DNA of 64,000 nt, taken from positions 1 to 64,000 of the forward strand of contig JACJWN010000012.1 in assembly GCA_020637165.1 (NCBI GenBank). The letters run 5' to 3'. This document shows, one piece after another, positions 57,999-64,000 of this stretch; the stretch's first letter is position 1, and the number at the start of each line of letters is the position of its first letter. The notes beneath the pieces were generated by a model. That model was not told the DNA's origin, searched no databases, and was given only the letters and a program-made list of their open reading frames with translations. The DNA is from Mycolicibacterium sp. (GTDB lineage: Bacteria > Actinomycetota > Actinomycetes > Mycobacteriales > Mycobacteriaceae). Made by a program: the position numbers and the translations under genes.

Positions 57999-59290
57999 CC
58001 CCGGTGCTGAGCAGGTTCTGGGACGCGCCTGAACCGTGGACGCTGGAAACCTATCTTCGCCACGAGGGGTACCGGGGATTGCGCCGGGCGCTGAGCATGT
58101 CGCCGGAGGAGGTGATCACCGAGGTCAAGGAATCCGGTCTGCGGGGCCGCGGCGGCGCGGGCTTCCCGACGGGGACCAAGTGGTCGTTCATCGACCAGCG
58201 TTCGGCCAAGCCGCGCTACCTGGTCGTCAATGCCGATGAATCCGAGCCCGGCACCTGCAAGGACATGCCGCTGCTCCTGACCACCCCGCACTTCTTGGTC
58301 GAGGGCGCGATCATCGCCGCCTACGCGATCCGCGCCCGGCACGCCGTCGTCTACCTTCGCGGCGAGGTGGTCCCGGTGTTGCGGCGGTTGCAGGCTGCGG
58401 TGACCGAGGCCTACGACGCCGGGTATCTGGGTAGCAACATCCTGGGTTCGGGTTACGACCTCGACCTGATCGTGCACGCCGGGGCCGGCGCCTACATCTG
58501 CGGCGAGGAGACCGCCCTGCTGGACTCGCTGGAGGGCCGCCGCGGTCAACCCCGGCTGCGTCCGCCGTTCCCCGCCGTCGCCGGCCTCTACGCCTGCCCA
58601 ACGGTGGTCAACAACGTCGAGTCCATCGCCAGCGTGCCGCCGATCATGGTCAACGGTGTGGACTGGTTCAAGTCGATGGGCACCGAGAAGTCCCCGGGGT
58701 TCACGCTGTACTCGCTGTCCGGACACGTCACCCGTCCCGGCCAGTACGAGGCCCCGCTGGGCATAACCTTGCGCGAACTGCTGGACTACGCCGGCGGGGT
58801 GCGGGCCGGCCACGAACTGAAGTTCTGGACACCGGGCGGCTCGTCCACCCCACTGCTCACCGCCGAACATCTCGACGTTCCACTGGACTACGAGGGCATG
58901 GGATCGGTGGGCTCGATGCTGGGCACCAAGGCGCTTCAGATCTTCGACGAGACCACCTGCGTGGTACGGGCGGTGCGCCGCTGGACGCAGTTCTACGCCC
59001 ACGAGTCCTGCGGCAAGTGCACCCCGTGCCGGGAGGGCACCTACTGGCTGGCGCAGATCTACGCGCGCCTGGAGGACGGCCGCGGCACGCCTGAGGATCT
59101 CGACAAGCTGCTCGACATCTCCGAGGCGATCCTGGGCAAGTCGTTCTGCGCGCTGGGCGACGGCGCGGCTTCGCCGATCATGAGCTCGCTGAAGTACTTC
59201 CGCGCCGAGTACGAGGCCCACCTGGGCGGCGGCTGCCCGTTCGACCCGTACGCCTCCATGCTGGCCGTGCCCGAGGGGGTGGGAGCGTGA
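57992..59290 (+). CDS. nuoF: NADH-quinone oxidoreductase subunit F
   Basis: A 432-residue subunit that oxidises NADH. The nucleotide-binding loops are GLRGRGGAGFPTGTKW (NADH/FMN) and GAGAYICGEETALLDSLEG. The [4Fe-4S] N3 ligands are in SCGKCTPCREG plus a later Cys (SFCALGDGA). The GGAG ribosome site lies in the nuoE end and the ATG overlaps its last codons. Confidence 0.97.
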   Translation: MLTPVLSRFWDAPEPWTLETYLRHEGYRGLRRALSMSPEEVITEVKESGLRGRGGAGFPTGTKWSFIDQRSAKPRYLVVNADESEPGTCKDMPLLLTTPHFLVEGAIIAAYAIRARHAVVYLRGEVVPVLRRLQAAVTEAYDAGYLGSNILGSGYDLDLIVHAGAGAYICGEETALLDSLEGRRGQPRLRPPFPAVAGLYACPTVVNNVESIASVPPIMVNGVDWFKSMGTEKSPGFTLYSLSGHVTRPGQYEAPLGITLRELLDYAGGVRAGHELKFWTPGGSSTPLLTAEHLDVPLDYEGMGSVGSMLGTKALQIFDETTCVVRAVRRWTQFYAHESCGKCTPCREGTYWLAQIYARLEDGRGTPEDLDKLLDISEAILGKSFCALGDGAASPIMSSLKYFRAEYEAHLGGGCPFDPYASMLAVPEGVGA

Positions 59291-59310
59291 GCCCCCCCTT
59301 GCGCGCCCTG

Positions 59311-59372
59311 CGCGAGCAGACACAAAAGTCACCGACACGCCGAGCATCCGGGGAACTTTGTGTCTGCTCGCG
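59311..59372. repeat. Palindromic hairpin element between nuoF and nuoG
   Basis: A 19-base left arm (59311-59329, starting CGCGAGCAGACACAAA) pairs with an 18-base right arm (59355-59372, ending GTGTCTGCTCGCG) with a single bulged base. The 25-base loop includes GCCGAGCATCC. It nearly fills the 99-base gap, with the nuoG ribosome site just after it. The stem is strong enough to affect polarity or mRNA processing. Confidence 0.75.
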
Positions 59373-59389
59373 GCAGGAAGGCGGCCGGT

Positions 59390-61744
59390 ATGACTGAAGC
59401 GCGCGAGGCCGCCCAGCACACCGACCTCGTCACCGTCACCATCGACGACACCACCGTCTCGGTGCCCAAGGGCACGCTGGTGATCCGGGCCGCCGAACTG
59501 ATCGGGGTCCAGATCCCCCGGTTCTGCGACCACCCGTTGCTCGAGCCCGTCGGCGCCTGCCGGCAATGCCTGGTCGAGATCGAAGGCCAGCGCAAACCGA
59601 TGGCCAGCTGCACCGTCGCCGTCACCGACGGGATGGTGGTGCGCACCCAGCTCACCTCCCCTGCCGCCGAGAAGGCCCAGCAGGGTGTCATGGAACTGCT
59701 GCTGATCAACCACCCGCTGGACTGTCCGGTCTGCGACAAGGGCGGCGAGTGCCCGCTGCAGAACCAGGCGATGGCCACCGGCCGGGCCGAGACCCGGTTC
59801 ACCGACATCAAGCGCACCTTCCCCAAACCGATTCCGCTGTCCAGCGAGGTGCTGCTGGATCGCGAGCGCTGCGTGCTGTGCGCCCGCTGCACCCGCTTTT
59901 CCAACCAGATCGCCGGCGACCCGTTCATCGAATTGCTCGAACGCGGCGCGCTGCAGCAGGTCGGCATCGCCCCCGGCGCCGCCTTCGACTCCTACTTCAG
60001 CGGCAACACCGTGCAGATCTGCCCGGTCGGCGCGCTCACCGGGGCCGCCTACCGCTTCCGCGCCCGTCCCTTCGACCTGGTGTCCTCCCCCAGCGTCTGC
60101 GAACACTGCGCATCGGGCTGCGCGCAGCGCACCGATCACCGCCGCGGCGTGGTGCTGCGGCGGCTGGCCGGCGATGACCCCGCGGTCAACGAGGAGTGGA
60201 ATTGCGACAAGGGCCGCTGGGCCTTCGCCTACACCCGGGTGGGCGACCGCATCGACACCCCGATGGTGCGCGACGACGGCGGTACCCTGCGCCCGGCCTC
60301 GTGGTCGGAGGCGCTCACCCGGGCGGCGGCCGGGCTCGCGAACGCCCGAACCGGGGTGCTCGTCGGCGGCCGGGTAACGAACGAGGACGCCTACGCCTAC
60401 GCCAAGTTTGCCCGAATGGCGCTGCGCACCAATGACATCGACTTCCGATCGCGCCCGCACTCCGACGAGGAGACGCAGTTCCTCGCCCGTACCGCCGGCC
60501 AGCCCACGCCGTTGACCTACGACGACCTGGAGACCGCACGGGCCGTGGTACTCGTCGGGTTCGAGCCCGAAGAGGAGTCGCCGATCGTCTTCCTGCGGCT
60601 GCGCAGGGCGGTCCGCCGGCGCGGCCTGCCGGTGATCACACTCGCACCGTTCATCTCGCGGGGGGCGGCCAAGCTGTCCGCCCGGCTGGTTCCCGTCGCT
60701 CCCGGCGGCGAGGCGGCGGCCCTGAACGAACTGGCCGAACAGATGCCCGAGGGCACCGTCATCCTGGCCGGGGAACGGTTGGCCACCAGTCCCGGGGCAC
60801 TCTCTGCGGCGGCCCGGGCCGGGGCAAGGCTGGCGTGGATCCCGCGCCGCGCCGGTGAGCCAGGGGCACTGGCGGCCGGCTGCCTTCCGACCCTGCTTCC
60901 CGGCGGTCGTCCGGTCGCCGATTCCCTTGCTCGCCAACAGGTCAGCGCCGCCTGGGGGGGCGCACATCTCCCCGATGAGCCGGGCCGCGACACCGCGGCG
61001 ATCCTGGCCGCCGCGGCAAGCGGCGAACTCGACGCCCTGCTGATCGGCGGAGTCGAGCCCGCCGACCTTGCCGACCCGCAGGCCGCTCTGGCGGCCGTGG
61101 AGGCCGCCGGGTTCGTCGTGAGCCTTGAAGTTCGCCAGTCGGCCATTACCGAACGGGCCGACGTCGTCATCCCGGTCGCACCGGTCGCCGAGAAAGCGGG
61201 TTCGTTCACGAACTGGGAAGGCCGGGCGCGCCCGTTCGGCGCGGCGCTGGAATCCAACGCCGCCCCGGACCTGCGAGTGCTGCACACCCTGGCCAGAGAG
61301 CTCGGCGTGGACCTAGGCGTGCCCAGCATCGAAAAGGCCCGCGCCGACATGGCGGCATTGGGTGTCTGGGACGGCGAACGCCCCGCCGCCCCCGACCTGC
61401 CTCCGGCCGCGCCCCCCACTCCACCGCCCGGCAAGGCGATACTCGCCGGCTGGCGGATGCTGTTGGACCGCGGTCGGTTGCAGGACGGCGAACCTCATCT
61501 GGCCGGCACCGCCCATCCCGCGGTGGCGCGGATCTCGGCGGCGACGGCCGCTGCGATCGGCGCTCAGGACGGCGGGATGCTGACCGTGGCCAGCGAGCAC
61601 GGAACAATCAGCCTGCCGTTGGCCGTCACCGAGATGCCCGACGGGGTTGTCTGGCTGCCGCTGAACTCGCCGGGGTCAGCGGTGCACGACGATCTGCGCG
61701 TCACAGCCGGGGCAGTCGTCCGCATCGAGGCGGGAGGGATCTGA
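59390..61744 (+). CDS. nuoG: NADH-quinone oxidoreductase subunit G
   Basis: A 784-residue iron-sulfur subunit. The N-terminal [2Fe-2S] has [16 protein letters not shown] and ASC. The His/Cys [4Fe-4S] is in [17 protein letters not shown] and the second [4Fe-4S] in [11 protein letters not shown] with ICPVGAL. An extra cluster motif [10 protein letters not shown] precedes the molybdopterin-like domain (about 230-784), which is catalytically silent in complex I. The ATG at 59390 has an AGGAAGG ribosome site; the longer reading starts inside the hairpin arm. The stop overlaps nuoH (TGATG). Confidence 0.96.
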   Translation: MTEAREAAQHTDLVTVTIDDTTVSVPKGTLVIRAAELIGVQIPRFCDHPLLEPVGACRQCLVEIEGQRKPMASCTVAVTDGMVVRTQLTSPAAEKAQQGVMELLLINHPLDCPVCDKGGECPLQNQAMATGRAETRFTDIKRTFPKPIPLSSEVLLDRERCVLCARCTRFSNQIAGDPFIELLERGALQQVGIAPGAAFDSYFSGNTVQICPVGALTGAAYRFRARPFDLVSSPSVCEHCASGCAQRTDHRRGVVLRRLAGDDPAVNEEWNCDKGRWAFAYTRVGDRIDTPMVRDDGGTLRPASWSEALTRAAAGLANARTGVLVGGRVTNEDAYAYAKFARMALRTNDIDFRSRPHSDEETQFLARTAGQPTPLTYDDLETARAVVLVGFEPEEESPIVFLRLRRAVRRRGLPVITLAPFISRGAAKLSARLVPVAPGGEAAALNELAEQMPEGTVILAGERLATSPGALSAAARAGARLAWIPRRAGEPGALAAGCLPTLLPGGRPVADSLARQQVSAAWGGAHLPDEPGRDTAAILAAAASGELDALLIGGVEPADLADPQAALAAVEAAGFVVSLEVRQSAITERADVVIPVAPVAEKAGSFTNWEGRARPFGAALESNAAPDLRVLHTLARELGVDLGVPSIEKARADMAALGVWDGERPAAPDLPPAAPPTPPPGKAILAGWRMLLDRGRLQDGEPHLAGTAHPAVARISAATAAAIGAQDGGMLTVASEHGTISLPLAVTEMPDGVVWLPLNSPGSAVHDDLRVTAGAVVRIEAGGI

Positions 61745-62958
61745 TGACCTATCCGGACCCCACCGTGTTCGGGCTGGACCCGTGGTGGCTGATCGTCGTC
61801 AAGGCCGTCGGCGTCTTCGCCTTCCTGCTGCTGACCGTGCTGGTGGCGATCCTCGCCGAACGGAAACTGCTGGGCCGCATGCAGATGCGGTACGGCCCCA
61901 ACCGGGTGGGCCCGCTGGGACTCCTGCAATCCGCGGCAGACGGCATCAAGCTGGCGCTTAAGGAGGGTCTGGTCCCGGCCGGGGTGGACAAACCGATCTA
62001 CCTTCTGGCGCCGGTGATCTCGGTGTTCTGCGCCATCATGGCCTTCGCCGTCATCCCGCTCGGGCCGGTGGTGTCGGTGTTCGGCCACCGGACCCCGCTG
62101 CAGCTCACCGACCTGCCGGTCGGGGTGCTCTACATACTCGCGATCACCTCGATCGGGGTGTACGGAATCGTGCTGGCGGGCTGGGCATCCGGGTCCACCT
62201 ACCCACTGCTGGGCGGTCTGCGTTCCAGCGCGCAGGTGGTCTCCTACGAGATCGCGATGGCGCTGTGTTTCGCGGCGGTGTTCCTGTACTCGGGCACCAT
62301 GTCCACGTCCGGGATCGTTGCCGGCCAGACCCAGACCTGGTACGTCTTCCTGCTGCTGCCCTCCTTCGCCATCTACCTCACCGCGATGGTGGGTGAGACC
62401 AACCGGGCGCCGTTCGACCTGCCCGAGGCCGAGGGCGAACTCGTCGGGGGCTTCCACACCGAGTACTCCTCGCTGAAGTTCGCGATGTTCTTCCTCGCCG
62501 AGTACGTCAATATGGCCACCGTCGCGGCGCTGGCCAGCACCCTGTTCCTCGGCGGCTGGCGCGCCCCCTGGCCGATCAGCCTGATCGGCGCCGCCAACAC
62601 CGGGTGGTGGCCGCTGCTGTGGTTCGTCGCCAAGGTATGGCTGTTCCTTTTCCTGTTCATGTGGCTGCGCGCGACGCTGCCGCGGCTGCGCTACGACCAG
62701 TTCATGGCGCTGGGCTGGAAGCTGCTGATCCCGGTGTCGCTGGCGTGGATCCTGGTGGTCGCCGTCCTTCGCACCACCCACACCGACGGGGTCATCCCCA
62801 ACCTGCTGGCCGCCGCGGCACTGCTCGGCGCGCTCCTCGGCATCAACGCCCTGCGTCACAGGCGAATCGACCGCCGGACGCCGCCGCCGACACCCCCGCC
62901 GGCCGGATCATTCCCGGTCCCCCCGCTACCGAGGCCCAAGGAGGCTGCCCGTGGGTAA
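61744..62958 (+). CDS. nuoH: NADH-quinone oxidoreductase subunit H
   Basis: A 404-residue membrane subunit with eight or so TM helices linking the arms and forming the quinone channel. Signatures are [20 protein letters not shown] and [20 protein letters not shown]. The last ~25 residues form a Pro-rich tail (PPPTPPPAG), longer than in many bacteria but usual in actinobacteria. It overlaps nuoG and nuoI. Confidence 0.97.
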   Translation: MTYPDPTVFGLDPWWLIVVKAVGVFAFLLLTVLVAILAERKLLGRMQMRYGPNRVGPLGLLQSAADGIKLALKEGLVPAGVDKPIYLLAPVISVFCAIMAFAVIPLGPVVSVFGHRTPLQLTDLPVGVLYILAITSIGVYGIVLAGWASGSTYPLLGGLRSSAQVVSYEIAMALCFAAVFLYSGTMSTSGIVAGQTQTWYVFLLLPSFAIYLTAMVGETNRAPFDLPEAEGELVGGFHTEYSSLKFAMFFLAEYVNMATVAALASTLFLGGWRAPWPISLIGAANTGWWPLLWFVAKVWLFLFLFMWLRATLPRLRYDQFMALGWKLLIPVSLAWILVVAVLRTTHTDGVIPNLLAAAALLGALLGINALRHRRIDRRTPPPTPPPAGSFPVPPLPRPKEAARG

Positions 62959-63481
62959 GTTCCTCGACGCCGTCGCCGGTTTCCGGGTGACGTTCTCGAC
63001 GATGTTCAAAAAGCCCATCACCGAGCAGTACCCGGAGCAACCCGGCCCGACGGCACCGCGCTACCACGGCCGCCACCAGCTCAACCGGTATCCCGACGGG
63101 CTGGAGAAGTGCATCGGCTGCGAGCTGTGCGCCTGGGCCTGCCCGGCCGACGCCATCTACGTCGAAGGTGCCGACAACACCGAGGAACAACGCTTCTCCC
63201 CCGGCGAACGGTACGGCCGGGTTTACCAGATCAACTACCTGCGCTGCATCGGCTGCGGGCTGTGCATCGAGGCCTGCCCCACCCGGGCGCTGACCATGAC
63301 CGCCGACTACGAGATGGCCGACGACAACCGCGGCGACCTGATCTACGGCAAGGACAAGCTGCTGGCCCCGCTGCAGCCCGGGATGCAGGCCCCGCCGCAC
63401 CCGATGTCGCCCGGCATGAACGATGACGACTATTACCTGGGCCGGGTCCGGCCCGCTGGCGACCCGGAGGCGACCCGGTGA
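62951..63481 (+). CDS. nuoI: NADH-quinone oxidoreductase subunit I
   Basis: A 176-residue subunit with two [4Fe-4S] clusters (N6a, N6b). The motifs are [15 protein letters not shown] and [15 protein letters not shown], each with its distal Cys binding the other cluster. The start is GTG 62951 inside the nuoH end. It is linked to nuoJ by GTGA. Confidence 0.97.
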   Translation: MGKFLDAVAGFRVTFSTMFKKPITEQYPEQPGPTAPRYHGRHQLNRYPDGLEKCIGCELCAWACPADAIYVEGADNTEEQRFSPGERYGRVYQINYLRCIGCGLCIEACPTRALTMTADYEMADDNRGDLIYGKDKLLAPLQPGMQAPPHPMSPGMNDDDYYLGRVRPAGDPEATR

Positions 63482-64000
63482 ACGCGGAGGCGGTCGCCTT
63501 CTGGGTGCTCGGCACGGTCGCCGTGATCGGCGCCCTGGCGGTCGTGGCCGCACCAAAGGCGGTGTACTCGGCGCTCGCCTTGGCGACGACGATGATCTCG
63601 CTGGCGATCCTTTACGTGACGCTGGACGCGCCCTTCCTCGGCGTCGTGCAGGTCGTGGTCTACACCGGCGCGGTGATGATGCTCTTCCTGTTCGTGCTGA
63701 TGCTCATCGGCGTCGACTCCGCACAGTCGCTGGTGGAGACCATTCGCGGCCAGCGGGTCGCCGCCGTTCTGGCCGGGCTCGGTTTCGGCCTACTGCTGAT
63801 CGCCGGCATCGGCAGCGCCACGACATCGGGGTTCACCGGGCTTCAGGCGGCCAACGAGCGCGGCAACGTGCAGGGGCTGGCGGAACTGATCTTCACCCGC
63901 AACCTGTGGGCCTTCGAACTGACCAGCGCCCTGCTGATCACCGCCGCCCTCGGCGCGATGGTGCTGGCACACCGGGAACGCTTCGAGCGTCGCAAGACCC
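63478..64000 (+). CDS. nuoJ: NADH-quinone oxidoreductase subunit J (partial, cut by window edge)
   Basis: The frame opens at GTG 63478, overlapping the nuoI stop, and stays open to the right edge (174 codons seen). The translated part has several TM helices and the family segment [20 protein letters not shown], which includes the pi-bulge helix of NuoJ. The 3' end and the rest of the operon (nuoK-N expected) lie outside. Confidence 0.92.
   Translation, partial: MNAEAVAFWVLGTVAVIGALAVVAAPKAVYSALALATTMISLAILYVTLDAPFLGVVQVVVYTGAVMMLFLFVLMLIGVDSAQSLVETIRGQRVAAVLAGLGFGLLLIAGIGSATTSGFTGLQAANERGNVQGLAELIFTRNLWAFELTSALLITAALGAMVLAHRERFERRKT

Noticed and set aside
57911-61285. A 1124-codon open frame on the minus strand across nuoF-nuoG
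   Set aside because: It is a shadow frame caused by high third-position GC. It covers two intact complex I genes, lacks domains and has a biased, repetitive composition.

Overview
The window is high-GC actinobacterial DNA, almost certainly from a rapid-growing mycobacterium (Mycolicibacterium type). The evidence is an antigen 85 mycolyltransferase, FprA, a fadE24/fadE23 pair, a mycothiol-enzyme-family protein, a tmRNA encoding the tag ADSNQRDYALAA, a tandem ftsE-ftsX-smpB block, and a nuoA-J operon in mycobacterial order. No species assignment is possible from this alone.

Positions 1 to about 20,000 are accessory. They hold the distal part of a type 2 BREX (Pgl) phage-defence operon: the pglX 3' end, pglY, pglZ, brxD and brxHI, all translationally coupled by 1-4 base overlaps, then a NucS-like nuclease gene. 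pglW and the pglX 5' end lie left of the window. Opposite and downstream are a 684-residue protein with a PD-(D/E)XK-like site, a GNAT acetyltransferase and an OGG-fold-like protein. Next come an integrase remnant, a tRNA-like 3' half, and an integration module with two excisionase-like HTH genes and a complete tyrosine recombinase. A DNA-binding protein fused to a glycine-zipper membrane segment diverges from a small gene across a palindromic operator. The accessory block stops beside a tRNA-Ala (GGC) gene at 20,025-20,097.

From 20.1 to 32.0 kb the region is chromosomal: an MFS exporter, phosphoglucomutase, a fluC pair with a triple-DUF190 protein, a cupin, small membrane and secreted proteins, and a metal-stress-like cluster (DUF305 lipoprotein, two-component system, DUF302 protein, His-tailed membrane protein). 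It ends with an unusual fusion of a glycosyltransferase and a serine-kinase-like ATPase.

From 32.0 to 33.2 kb a 1.2-kb islet carrying a VapBC-type toxin-antitoxin pair sits at the 3' end of ssrA (tmRNA). A displaced, mutated copy of the tmRNA 3' end marks its far edge. Core genes follow: a lipoprotein, a DinB-like protein, smpB, ftsX, ftsE, an mscS-type channel, prfB, fprA, hisN, fadE24, fadE23 and an antigen 85 gene.

From 47.3 to 52.0 kb a five-gene acyl-CoA catabolic operon (CoA transferase, HMG-CoA lyase, acyl-CoA dehydrogenase, APH-fold kinase, DUF6285) resembles the levulinate/4-hydroxyacid (Lva) and ACAD10/11 systems. A methyltransferase, an Ntn amidase and a degenerate receiver protein lead into the complex I operon nuoABCDEFGHI and partial nuoJ, which runs off the right edge.

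Four 58-95 base hairpin-forming sequences are scattered through the core region. Two lie in the nuo operon, and one of those encodes part of the NuoE C-terminus.
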